DNA of 64,000 nt from Dittrichia graveolens (taxonomy: Eukaryota > Streptophyta > Magnoliopsida > Asterales > Asteraceae), in NCBI GenBank assembly GCA_038502395.1, contig JARJIL010000001.1:16903494-16967493 (forward strand), read 5' to 3'. Below the pieces are notes generated by a model that made no database searches, had not been told where the DNA came from, and worked only from the letters and a program-made list of their open reading frames with translations. The position numbers were made by a program, and so were the translations under genes. Below, piece by piece: positions 39,078-48,241 of the stretch (the stretch's first letter is position 1; each line of letters begins with the position of its first letter).

Positions 39078-40951
39078 AAAGTTCATTTGAGAACCGTTTT
39101 TATTGCGAGAACCGCGAGAACCAATCTTAGCCGTCCAATTCTTCCTCCTTCAATTGGATTGCCCACCCATGAATTCCTTACATGCACCTTGCCACACTCA
39201 ATCCCCCCACGCAATCCAATTGAAGGAGGAGGAATTGGACGGCTAAGATTGGTTCTCAAATGAACTTTTCACTATATAGTGAAAAGTTCATTTGAGAACC
39301 GTTTTTATTACGAGAACCAATTTTAGCCGTCCAATTCCTCCTTCAATTGGATTGCCCACCCATGAATTCCTTACATGCACCCTGCCACACTCAATCCCCC
39401 CACGCTCTTCATCCATGAATTCCATTATCCAAAATGAACGGCTAAGATTGGTTCTCGCAATAAAATTGGTTCTCAAATGAACCCTCCCTTATATGATTAT
39501 GGTATGTTCCCCTGGATCCATCTTAATAATTCATGGAAAATCACTTCAAAAAGGTATGGGCTAAAGTCTTATCCAGGAAATATTTTGTGAGAAAAATTGT
39601 GTCGCCCATTGGAGCCCGTACACATGTCGTTGCTACATATCTATTACAGCCCTAATATTCAAGAGATTAGATTATTGTTATTATTATTGTAGTATAGTTT
39701 TGCTATACTACTTTTCAGCCCGACTCTTTATGATGTTACCCAACTCACCCATTTTGCCACCTTCAATGATTAGAGTTCCTGAGGAAGACCCTAGTAATTA
39801 ATTTTTATCCCTGATTCTGGTTATGACTGGGAACACCACAGGATGGAGTGATAACCGATCTACAGGAAACAAAGGATGCTCTTGTCAAGGCGTCCGATCT
39901 GCCACTGTCAATCCTCATCGTCGGTGTTGGTGGGGCTGACTTTAAGGAGATGGAGGTAGTAATATTTTACTTGTATGGCACAGCCTTTCATGAGTATTAT
40001 ACATTCAAAGCTTTGGGAACTAGTTATTTTTGTTCATTTTTCTCCAGATTTTGGATGCAGATAAAGAAAAACTTGAAAGTTCAACAGGGCGTGTTGCATC
40101 ACGTGATATTGTCCAGTTTGTTCCTTTTAGGGAAGTACAAGGTAATTTACAACCTCGTGACATTTATATGTTTTGTACTACACATATAACTACCAAAGAA
40201 TGCTATTTTCTCATACACAGGGTCTTAATTACATAGTGAAAATATATGAATTTAATAGTGCTTTAGGAAGTGGGTCACTCTGCCCACAACTAAATCAGTC
40301 CATGTAGGTCCACTAAGTCTCCGTATGCGCCATCTGTTTGGATATCTTACCGTGGCAATTTTGACCCATTTACTTGTAAGTGAGTTGATTTGGGTGGTTA
40401 TGTTTTATCTCTAAAGGGTCGAACAAGTTATAAGTTAAATGACTTCAAAAGAAAAATGGTCAAATTGGTCCAACGGGTCAAAAGTCATCCAACCCAAAAT
40501 GTATTAAATGTGTTAAACCTCCTAAATTATTCCGTTAAACACTTTAGCTTGTTATCGTGTGATGATATAATTCTTGTATATGAATTTAACATGTAATATT
40601 TTAATTAATTTTGAAAATGGATGAAGAAAAGTATTTGCAAGCCAAGTCTGCCTGACCCGAGCCTACTTGTTTTGATAAAATAGAGTATACTGGTTTGACC
40701 TTGCTCCTTCAGTTACTACTAAATCACTTGTAAACTATATAAGCATTTTGCCTTTTTCTATATTTTAATAAATAATGTACATTGGATACTAGCATATTGT
40801 CATACTTTGCCTAAATATTCGGGTTTCCCCCTTTACAGGTGGAGAAATGTCCGTTGTTCAATCACTTTTGGCAGAACTGCCTTCACAATTCTTAACCTAC
40901 ATGAGAAACAACGGCATTCAACCAAAAACAAAAGTACCTAAAACACAGTGA
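27386..40951 (+). CDS. BON1: BONZAI/copine: Ca2+-dependent phospholipid-binding protein (582 residues)
   Basis: Sixteen exons, all GT/AG and in frame: 27386-27529, 28550-28597, 29626-29774, 29865-29907, 31272-31328, 32211-32399, 32476-32610, 34230-34291, 34432-34534, 34992-35106, 35206-35282, 35352-35492, 36535-36699, 39842-39955, 40048-40141, 40839-40951. N-terminus MGNCFSGSG fits N-myristoylation at Gly2 and acylation at Cys4. C2A spans about 45-190 (SASNLRDRDVLSK, then SDPMAVVYTKGKDG); C2B about 195-330 (SDPFIVISKYVESG, then NLKPEWKPIFLN). The copine VWA domain follows, with MIDAS-like DFTASNG (Asp346, Ser350) and LLIITDGVITD. Length matches Arabidopsis BON1 (578). In Arabidopsis, BON proteins act at the plasma membrane in Ca2+ homeostasis, repress NLR-type immunity and influence temperature-dependent growth. 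BON1 versus BON2/BON3 cannot be settled here. Exon 9 has a weak donor (gtcctt). Several introns are loaded with transposons, but no exon is damaged. Confidence 0.95.
29961..30226. mobile_element. MITE in copine intron 4, ends ACGGCCTGTTCTCGAG
   Basis: ACGGCCTGTTCTCGAG at the left is answered exactly by CTCGAGAACAGGCCGT at the right, 16 bp perfect. The arms are purine-rich on the left (ggaaagggaag) and pyrimidine-rich on the right (cttccctttcc), so the whole element folds. Flanks 'ttta' and 'aaag' leave TA or TAA as the target duplication, unresolved. Confidence 0.8.
31424..31822. mobile_element. Foldback element in copine intron 5
   Basis: 'aggggatgacaatttccaac' on the left and 'ccattttccacctcta' on the right form an imperfect inverted pair of the AGGGGTGGCAA type. 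The interior has 'gcccaatccacac' and 'tcacccattactcaaccct'. The ends are approximate. Confidence 0.45.
32632..34094 (+). mobile_element. Putative Helitron occupying most of copine intron 7
   Basis: A|TC start 'tctatactatatcataaatc' resembles the 5' end of the Helitron at 11979. The right end has hairpin CCgCTGC-TTTAT-GCAGG, then 'tatcta', CTAG and T. It takes up 1463 of the 1619 intron bases. Inside lie a minus-strand hAT transposase tail (33060-33480) and a GGT-rich segment with a dispersed repeat (33680-33970). The terminal matches are short, so the span could instead be several adjacent insertions. Confidence 0.5.
33060..33480 (-). pseudogene. hAT-type transposase C-terminus relic (TTF zinc finger/ZMYM1-like family)
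   Basis: Read on the minus strand: NELYMELKLLDIFLHGETIK, then a frame with VKYLSQVDCLPNA, then KLKLSKSYLGSRMSQERLNG, LTMIAIENDILESIAYEEL and IHNFASNN, close to a stop. MSQERLNGL..IAIE is the signature of the hAT dimerisation region in the plant 'TTF-type zinc finger' transposase-like proteins. Frame changes between the blocks show it is dead. Flanking 'ttaggccctgtgc' (about 32935) and 'ggctctgtgcggtcgcccct' (about 33628) resemble the ends of the element at 19188-20676. Confidence 0.8.
34573..34925. mobile_element. Foldback element in copine intron 9
   Basis: The left end 'aggtggcaattt' and right end 'cttgccacct' are inverted. The interior includes 'caaaacggtca', 'gtcaatccaacctgacctg' and 'ttacccaacctgccc', the word style of the AGGGGTGGCAA foldbacks. 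No ORF. Confidence 0.55.
35630..35950. mobile_element. Foldback element in copine intron 12
   Basis: The left end 'agaggtgttaaagtgagtgg' pairs with the right end 'gagtgaatattgccacctct' with few mismatches. The interior contains 'ggtcaaaatgggttgg' and 'gacctggaccaatcc'. Same terminal family as the elements at 6174 and 34573. Confidence 0.6.
37190..37900 (-). pseudogene. LINE reverse-transcriptase C-terminal relic in copine intron 13
   Basis: Minus-strand frames give, in order, KHLDSMLHWKRRIDQDVTYH, then AMKVLLKLKGKFYNVAVRPY, then RAECWP, then AEMRMLKWTCGKTMPDKVPN, then KLGVAPITDKLREGRLLWF. These match the usual order in plant L1-type elements (YLGS..IDEDVTHRI, LKGKFYRT.VRPA, GSECW, EMRMLRWMCG, GVAPI..KLRE.RLRWFGH). 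Frameshifts and stops separate the blocks. No poly(A) tail or target duplication was identified. Confidence 0.85.
38061..38285 (+). mobile_element. Window MITE family copy A (copine intron 13)
   Basis: Left arm 'agtgaaaagttcatttaag', 'aaccgtttttattgcgagaa'; right arm 'gttctcgcaataaaaacggt', 'tcttaaatgaaccttcccc'. The core is 'cttcaattggattgcccacc', 'cttacatgcacc' and 'caatccccccacgctcttc'. It lies between two TA microsatellites. Eight related copies occur in the window: 38061, 39073, 39276, 41495, 57279, 57626, 61573 and 61845. Confidence 0.85.
38328..39041 (+). mobile_element. Non-autonomous Helitron, 714 bp, in copine intron 13
   Basis: It starts TCTTACTCCTATATAATGCA after an A. It ends with the hairpin segment CCGTCGCATTGCGCGG, twelve bases ending in CTAG, then T. 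Internal duplications are visible: a unit of about 68 bp ending 'gattcatgagatcacc' repeated at about 38503 and 38571, and a 37-bp unit with 'aaagaatcttcacaaactca' at about 38897 and 38934. The 5' end directly abuts the TA tract after MITE copy A. Confidence 0.78.
39073..39275 (+). mobile_element. Window MITE family copy B, rearranged
   Basis: The left half follows the family up to 'caatccccccacg', but the right half is a near-complement of this copy's own left arm ('caatccaattgaaggaggag', 'gaattggacggctaagattg'). The right arm lacks the segment 'gtttttattgcgagaacc'. The result is a long, almost perfect hairpin. It abuts copy C. Confidence 0.8.
39251..39300. repeat. Perfect 50-bp palindrome at the junction of MITE copies B and C
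   Basis: Positions 39251-39275 (starting ggttctcaaatgaac) are the exact reverse complement of 39276-39300 (ending gttcatttgagaacc), with no spacer; the centre is 'actatatagt'. It arises because two MITE termini meet head to head. Confidence 0.95.
39276..39492 (+). mobile_element. Window MITE family copy C
   Basis: Full-length: left 'agtgaaaagttcatttgaga' and 'accgtttttattacgag'; core 'cttcaattggattgcccacc'; right 'gttctcgcaataaaattggt' and 'tctcaaatgaaccctccc'. It lies 350 bp upstream of copine exon 14. Confidence 0.85.
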
Positions 40952-41494
40952 AGCTAAAACACCCTTTCATATTCTTTGTACAACCTTTATCTAAGTATCA
41001 CAACCCATGGTCTCAAACAGGACCGTCTGTCTCTTCTTTTACATGTCTTATTTTTGTATCCTCATGATCTGAAAGAACATAGTGGGCCAGAAACTGGCCC
41101 ATCAAACCGAAGCAGATCACAGGCATACAAAAGACATGGAACGGCATTGATGTTTTCACTTGCAGATTCAAATCCAATGGTCTAACCCATCGATCACGAG
41201 TCCAAGCCACTACTGGTTGACCAAGGGTTTGTTTCAAATGCTTTTGCGTGATTTTACAATGGTTATCTGGTTTGTATTTGTTGATGGTTGAATGTAATTC
41301 ACGTGTTCTTTTTCGTTTCAACTACTTTGTGTATACGCGCGTGAGTGTGTGTGTGTGTGTTCAATATGGAATTTCATGTTTTTGTTCTATTTGTATCTAT
41401 GTATTTGACAAATCAAATGCAACTTTCAATGCACACACCGGAACAAAATCAAACACTCGGTCATCATTGGATACACACATTTTGTATTTATGAG

Positions 41495-41712
41495 ACTGGG
41501 GGACGATTCAAACGAGAACTGTGAGAACCAATCTTAGTCGTTCATTTTAGATAATTGAATTCATGGATGAAGAGCGTGGAGGGATTGAGTGTGGCAGGGT
41601 GCATGTAAAGTATTCATGGACAATCCAATTGAAGGAGTGGGAATTGGACGGCTAAGATTGGTTCTCGCAGTTCTCGTACGAAAAACGGTTCTCGTTTGAA
41701 CTTTACCCTATA
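41495..41712 (-). mobile_element. Window MITE family copy D, downstream of the copine gene
   Basis: Reverse orientation: 'gattcaaacgagaactgtga' at the left, 'gtggagggattgagtgtggc' and 'aatccaattgaaggagtggg' in the middle, 'cggttctcgtttgaacttt' at the right. It begins about 540 bp after the copine stop codon, so it may lie near the end of the transcription unit. Confidence 0.8.
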
Positions 41713-42480
41713 AGATTGATACATGGTTGGTTCAAGGCCATTTGGGCTTGAATAAATTGCCATAAAATCGCATGAACAAAAATGGTTGATCAAAATTTAT
41801 GTGTTTCATGGATTATGGAATCAGCTTCATCGATTAGGGTTATGGTTATGAATTGGCTTTAGACACGTTGATCTTATATATGCAGTTATGTGGGTTACTT
41901 AAGTAACTGTTCAAAGGATTTACTGATTTTAAAAAAATATCAAATTTCGTTTTTTAGAGTGAATAATGGTTTGATATTAAACTTTGGATTAATTTTTTTA
42001 TGGTTTAATCTTTTTTGGTAATTGTTTTAATCTTGACTTTTGTGAGTTGATAGATAACCAGACTATTATATTATGGGCCGTGGTTAAGGTGTTATTATAC
42101 GTTTTAATTGATTGTATATTACATTTAAATAAGGATAGTGACTAAAGATTGATGGTTAATAACTTTATATATAAATCTTATTATCATTATTACATTATTG
42201 TTTGTTGCTATATTACAAAGTTAATAATATTTAAAGCATTTTCTTTAGAAATATTTAATATTCTACTACTAAATCTTTATACTTCAACCTCATATCTTCT
42301 TAATGATTGATATGTGTAATAATATACTATTTCTCTTTTCTCATATCATTTCTTGATTTTGACACATGTTTTGATCTTGTAAGTAAGATGATGAGTGAAA
42401 ATACAAAGTAGAAGAGTATATCATCTCTCTTTTCTTTTACCTTTGAACCAATTTCACCGCTCGGATCCTGCCACCAAAAT

Positions 42481-43060
42481 TAGGGTTGTGAAATGTTCGA
42501 GTTGGTTCAGTTTCACATAAAACCAAAACCAACCGGAAAATTTTGGTTTTTGAAGAACCAAAACCGTCCTGTTTCCGTATTGAAATGGTTTGATTTTCAA
42601 GTTTTTAGCCTGTACGGTTCGGTTTTTTTTTTACCTTTTGGGCTAGTCCAATACACGATAAAGAATTGAGAATGAAAATTAACATTAACCCAAATAACAA
42701 CTAAATTAAGACATCCGAACCTATAACTACAATAACGTATCCTAAATCACATAAATCATTCACATAAATTAAGATGAAAGTTAAACATTAGCATGTAATT
42801 CAGGTCTACATAAATCATTCCAACTTAAGTTTCAAGTAACAACTAAATTAAGATGATGAAATAAAGTAATAAATTATAATTTAATGGTTTGGTTTGGTTC
42901 GGTTTACGTTAGTTCGGTTTTTCAACATGTGGTTATTTCGATAGGTTTTATAAACTAAAACCGAACCAAATAGAAAAGATCGTTTAAAAAATAAAAATTG
43001 AATAATCACTTTCTTAACGTTTGAGTTTTTCAGTTTCAAATTTCCTTGCTCACCCCCTTA
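42481..43060. mobile_element. Foldback element iterating AACCGAACC/GGTTTGGTTCGG
   Basis: The left end 'tagggttgtgaaatgttcg' and right end 'cttgctcacccccttacc' are a loose inverted pair. The arms carry 'aaaccaaaaccaaccgg' and 'ggtttggttcggttta' words. No ORF. The boundaries are approximate. Confidence 0.5.
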
Positions 43061-44589
43061 CCAAACAACTGCCACCTTCCTTGGTTTGCACAACTTTCAC
43101 TGAAACCACGGCCACTTACTAACACAAACCGCCTCAAGCACACTTAACTAATTCAAACCAGAGTTTTTGACTAAAATAGGGTTATTAAAAAAATATTTAC
43201 CAAACTAGTGTTGTTTAAAAACTATTTACCAAACTAGTAATATATATCCCTCACCCCTGCCGCCGGCCACCACACTGCCGCCTCACTCCTGTCGCCGGCC
43301 ACCACCGTTACAACAGTCACCAACGTTATCTCACACCCGCCGACGGTCACACCCATTGACGACCACACTTCTGCTTCACACCCATCGACGGAGACAACAA
43401 AAGGGTGGTGATATATTAGGTGAAAATAGAAGGGCGGATACCGGTGCTTAAAGGGCAATGGACGGAGGTTCAGATCCTCCTTATCACTTTCAACTCTCTC
43501 TCTCTCTAGCTTGTGGTGACTCCATCGTCGGTAAGAGGTTGCGCCGGTATGGTGGTAGAGGGCAGCCGATAGAGGTTCGAATCTGGACAACTTGCCTATG
43601 ATGGTGATGGTTTGCGCAGGCGGTGTTATCGCCGGTGAAAACAAGAGCGTGGAGAAGGTTGTTTTGAGGATGGCGGTGACCGTTTGTTAGATCTCAGGGT
43701 GGTGGTGACCGGTGGTTACAAATGTGGTCGGAATTTGTAACATCCTCATATTGGGCCTAGTCGTGTTCGAATATGATACGTCAAGAAATGCTAATTAAAT
43801 ATTGAATAAAAGAAATTATATTTAAATAATTGATTATCTGGAAAATAGAAGAAAATAATAAAGAAATGATAATATTAAAATATTATCGAAAATAGATAAG
43901 AATAATAAAATATTAAATGGTTTAGAACGAGGTTTTTAAAAATATCCCCGTTAGTTAAAACGGGTACTCGTGTGTTAAGTTGCAAGTTGGAAAGGGAACA
44001 AAATACCCACTTATAGATATTGATAACCCACAGGTCGGTCTATGATATCTCCCACGTATACCATACACAGTCAACACCTATCCTTTTGTTATTTCTTTGT
44101 GTTCTTGATTTGCTCTTGAAGAAGAAACCAATTAAAGATCAAACAATCTTTGATTTATTGAAGAATTCAAGTTCCCACCCGCTGCAAATCATCATCTTCA
44201 TCACCTCTACTTCAGATTGTAAGCTTTCTTCCTTGAATCCATGTTCTTCAAGCTTTTGACCATTTAGGTCAAATGGGTCAAATTTACAAATTGACCTCTA
44301 CAATTGATTCTATTGATTCCAATATGTTCCTATATAATTTCTAAGTCATAAACAATCAGATTCTTGAATTAAAGTTGAGTTTTTGATTGAGTTCTTGAAT
44401 TAAAGTGCAAATGGGTCAAAATGGAGATTTTGATTCCAATCCTTGAATTTGATGTTAAAGTATGAAATGATTATTGTTTCTAGCTTAGTTTAAGTGTCTA
44501 ATTCATATATGAACACTGGAAATTGGATTGGAATCGATTGGTTGAGTTTTGGGGTTGAAATGGCCAAAACAGAAGCTAAAAAATCGCAC

Positions 44590-44765
44590 TGGTCTGTGCA
44601 GGCGTGCTTGCGGGCGCAAGGACCACCCTTGTGGCCGCAAGGGGGTGTCTGCTTACGGCCGCAAAGGGTTTTCTGCTTGTGGGCGCAAGCATGGTTCTGC
44701 CCTTGTGGGTGTAAGCAATATTCTGCCCTTGTGGGTGCAAGCAGTTTGCTTGCGGCCACAAGGAG
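44590..44765. repeat. GC-rich tandem repeat inside the solo LTR
   Basis: About five to six degenerate units of roughly 30-35 bp built on 'cttgtgggcgcaag' or 'cttgcggccgcaag', each itself a small palindrome. The apparent Cys/Gly/His-rich ORFs here come from the repeat. Confidence 0.75.
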
Positions 44766-45386
44766 CGCTGTTTCTACAGAAAATTTATTGATTCGCGTTG
44801 TTCTTATATTCGGGGTGTTTGTTTAGGTGAGCCTAACAACCGAAGACCCGGAACGTATAATTAGCAATTTAAGCTCGTCAGGTGAGTGCCTGATAACATA
44901 ACGATTAATATATCTATAACATATATTAACAATGAATTGAATCGAATACAATGATTTGTACACCATTGATTAAGCGTTTGAATATGTTGTTGAAAGGTTG
45001 TATACCTTGTAGTATGTATGATAAATGATTATCAGGATATTATACGCACTTAATTAAGTGTAGTTAGCAAATCATGACGATGCTAGACTTAACATGTTGA
45101 CACAGTATGATACACACTTGTTTAAGTGTAGATTGTATAGCATGATGATGGTAGGCTTAACTTATTGATATATAATAACATGCACTTGATTAGGTGTATG
45201 TTATGATGATAGATATACATTATTGCGTGCGCGCAATGAAGTAAAGAATGAAAGGCATGATGATGCTAGATATTTGATTGATATAAATAATATGCATATG
45301 TTTAGGTGTATGTTATGTGGACATGATGATTGATTGGTTGATGATTCGATTGAATCATACTATCTGTTTGTGATCGGTACGGATCT

Positions 45387-45464
45387 ATTGGGCAAGGTTT
45401 GCCCCGGACAAGGTTTGTCCTACTTATTGGGCAAGGTTTGCCCCGGACAAGGTTTGTCCTCTTC
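45387..45464. repeat. 39-bp tandem duplication inside the solo LTR
   Basis: Two adjacent copies of a unit beginning 'attgggcaaggtttgccccg' and containing 'gacaaggtttgtcct', starting at 45387 and 45426. The unit holds two inverted words (ggcaaggtttgcc and ggacaaggtttgtcc). Confidence 0.85.
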
Positions 45465-46031
45465 GGGTATAGCTGCGGCTGTACAACAGAGGAATCGGTT
45501 GATTCCAAAACACAACGGTGGACGCTTAACAGCTCCCCCACCGGAGCGGTTGATGTGTCTGGTACCCCAGTTTGGTGCATTGAGCCGGGTTAGCCCCCTG
45601 CGAGATATGCTATCTCCTGACTACGCCAGCTCATCGCGAGATGCTAGGATAGAACTATTTGAGCATGATTGATGATATGTGGTATGTTTATATTGATTGC
45701 ATGCTATCGTGTACTCACTGGCTATTATAGCTAACAGATACTACTGTCCACATGTGCAGGTGTTCCTTAGGCTGTGAGCTCGGGTGCCTGCGGGTAGTTA
45801 CATGTTTTAGGAGGAACACTATATTTTTGTTTAACTCTGATATTAGGTTTATGTTGTAGTAGACAATGGTCGGCCGGTTCAGTAACTGTAACACCAAACC
45901 TAGTATGTGGCAATTTTTAAATGTAAAATAATGCCACTTGTTTTAATTCCGCTGCGTGATTTTAAATGAAAGTGATAAATAAGCTTTTAAAAAGAAAAAT
46001 TTGGTTCTCGAAATAGCGGTGTTACAGAATT

Positions 46032-48178
46032 GCAGTTTAGTGGTAGTGGTTCTTCGGTGATGACGGCGGTTAGGGTTCCGTCGATGGCGGCGATTAGGGT
46101 TCCGACGATGGCAGCGACTAGGGTTTCGGCGACGACGACGGCTAGGTTCCAGTGAGAGTAGACGTGTTAGAGAGAGAAAGAGTTGAAAGTGATGTAGACT
46201 ATTGGAGTATTGTACGCATAAAAAAGAACTCCATCGAAGAGGATAAAACGGCGATGTAGGCTACTGAGATAGACGATAAAGAGTTTAAGGTTAAAACTTA
46301 AAAGTTTTTTTTTTAAATATCAAACCGGGTTGATTTACACCCGGTCGACTGGTTTAACCGTTAACCCGGTCAAGTCACTCCGGGCCGGAAATTGCAAAAA
46401 AAAAGAAAAGAAGGTATATGTTGACCCGCTCTAAACACCGAGTTCCGGTTCAACTGGCCGGGTCTTAAAACATTGATCAAAGCACATTAATTAACTTATA
46501 GTCGTATTAAAGAATAAAATGACCAAAAAGGCCCAACCAAAATCATGTAACAAATTAACTAATTACCCTATACTATCAATTTACAAACTAACTTGAATTT
46601 ATAATGAAATTTTGAAAGGCTTTTTAGTAAAATCCACTATATATCATTGGACGATGATATTTTAAATATATCATGATATGACATACATCAAAACCATATA
46701 TTAGCTAATTCCTCTCTCTTTTTGACTTATCCCCGTTTTTTGTATTTTCTTTAATTTTTTTTAATTTCCTTTTAAAATATTCTTGATTTTTGAGAAAAAT
46801 CAGGAAAGAAGGGTAATTTTTCTGTCAAATTTTTTCTCTCCTAACAAACTTAGGAACACAACTAAAATTCATTTTTTTCTGAATCTTTTCTCTTCTCTTC
46901 TAATTTTAACTCAGGACACAACATAAAGGTCGATCACGATTTGCCCATATTTTGGCTTACGAAAGATGGCCACAAAAACGTGATTGTATATCCAAATTTG
47001 TATTTGGTATTCTTTAACAAGAATAACATAATTTAAACTTTAAATAAAAATAATTTAACCCCACCACGAAGCACGGGATACATAATACCTTGTTGTCATC
47101 AATTAACAAGTCTCTCGTCACGTTCCTTCTTAAGTTCTTAACCAAGTATTGCAAATAAGTCTTGCGCGCGGTCCCATCCAAGTCTAACCACACCTGATCT
47201 CCTTGATGTTGGATTGCCATTAATTAATCTGGTCCCAACCTCATCCTAATTAATACCTTTACTTAGGTGCAGTCCATATCTATATCGTTAACACTTTTAT
47301 GATCTAGGAGATGGATGAAAAAAAATTAGAATTAATATAACGATACTAGATTCCATACCCGTGTATTGGGTTTTTAAATGAAAAATATTAAATATTAATA
47401 AAAAGATATTAAATAATAATAAAATATGATAGAAATAATAATTAAAAACAAATGGCGACAGACGGTGGAAACATCCATGCGAGGGAAAGGGTTGATGTGA
47501 CGGTAGAAACATTGTATTATGATATGAAGAGACGTAATTGTATTTCTTGTATTATGATACGAAGTGAAAACCCTAATTTGATGAACTCAAATCAAATAAA
47601 AAACAGATCTCAAAATCAAAATATCCAAAGCAGATCTCAATAGCCCCATTCGTATGCATGTTTGGATAGAAATCGTGAACCCAAAATTGAAACCCTTGAA
47701 CGAGGATGATTCCTATGGAGGTCGTGAACCCAAAATCGTAGACTTGGAATCATGAACAGATGAATCAAGAAGATGAACTAAATCTGGTATCGTAGATCTC
47801 AAAACCGTAGATCTGGAATCGTGAACCCAATATCACTTACATTTGAATCGATGAAGATGAATCGCAAACCAAACAAGATGAAGTTGCAAATCAAATCTCA
47901 TGAACAAGAGCCCAAATGGAATTGAATGAAGAAGAAGAAATCACATATCTATCAATTGTAACAGGGGATGAGCACTCAGATCTGGATTATGCACAAGTAA
48001 TCGGTGGATCACTCAGATATGGATATTATTGAATGAGCCATGAGCACTCAGATGTTATAAACCATCAAAGAAATCACCCATTTTATTGTTGTTGTTGTTA
48101 TTATTATTATTGTCATTGTTTTTTTATCGTTATCAAGAAAAAGAGATAAATTGATAGATTTAAGATGGAGAATTGAAG

Positions 48179-48181
<3 letters not shown>
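46032..48181. other. Intergenic region with low-complexity and foldback-like DNA
   Basis: 46040-46150 continues the GGT/CGA triplet segment interrupted by the solo LTR. 46320-46470 has inverted 'ccgggttgatttacacccgg' and 'cccggtcaagtcac' words of foldback style. 47450-48080 is A-rich with iterated 'atcgtgaacccaaaat' and 'gatgaatc'. No complete gene was recognised; one open segment at 47096-47220 is listed separately. Confidence 0.35.
47096..47220 (-). pseudogene. Unrecognised open segment, possibly a captured exon fragment
   Basis: The minus strand reads MAIQHQGDQVWLDLDGTARK, then TYLQYLVKNLRRNVTRDLLI and DDNK, directly before 'gtatta', a plausible splice donor. Composition and lack of low complexity look coding-like. 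The flanking 'cccgtgcttcgtgg' resembles Helitron-end wording, so capture is possible. No family was recognised and no second exon was found. Confidence 0.25.

Positions 48182-48238
<57 letters not shown>
48182..48238. repeat. (AT)28 microsatellite
   Basis: A perfect AT dinucleotide tract of about 57 bases. Confidence 0.95.

Positions 48239-48239
<1 letters not shown>

Positions 48240-48241
<2 letters not shown>

Larger units (their letters stand above)
43736..46026. mobile_element. Solo LTR, 2291 bp, with 5-bp target duplication
   Basis: It starts TGTAACATCCTCATATTGGG and ends GCGGTGTTACA, so it has TG...CA ends with a 7-bp inverted TGTAACA. GAATT flanks both sides (43731-43735 and 46027-46031). 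No gag, pol or primer-binding region lies between. The length and ends fit a long plant LTR, perhaps Ty3-type (unproven). A second LTR of this family starts at 62889. Internal tandem repeats are listed separately. The host segment on both sides is the same GGT-rich low-complexity DNA. Confidence 0.82.

Noticed and set aside
41013..41321. 102-codon minus-strand ORF after the copine stop codon
   Set aside because: It lies in the probable 3' UTR and flank of the copine gene; no recognisable domain or splice partner.
43430..43600. tRNA-like B-box words ('aggttcgaatct', 'aggttcagatcct')
   Set aside because: No cloverleaf, A box or acceptor pairing could be drawn, and no SINE tail was seen.
44490..44826. 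Overlapping ORFs of 60-110 codons on both strands
   Set aside because: They follow the cttgtgggcgcaag tandem repeat inside the solo LTR.
47055..47100. 'ccaccacgaagcacggg' resembling a Helitron 3' hairpin
   Set aside because: No CTAG terminus follows at the right distance and no 5' end was found.
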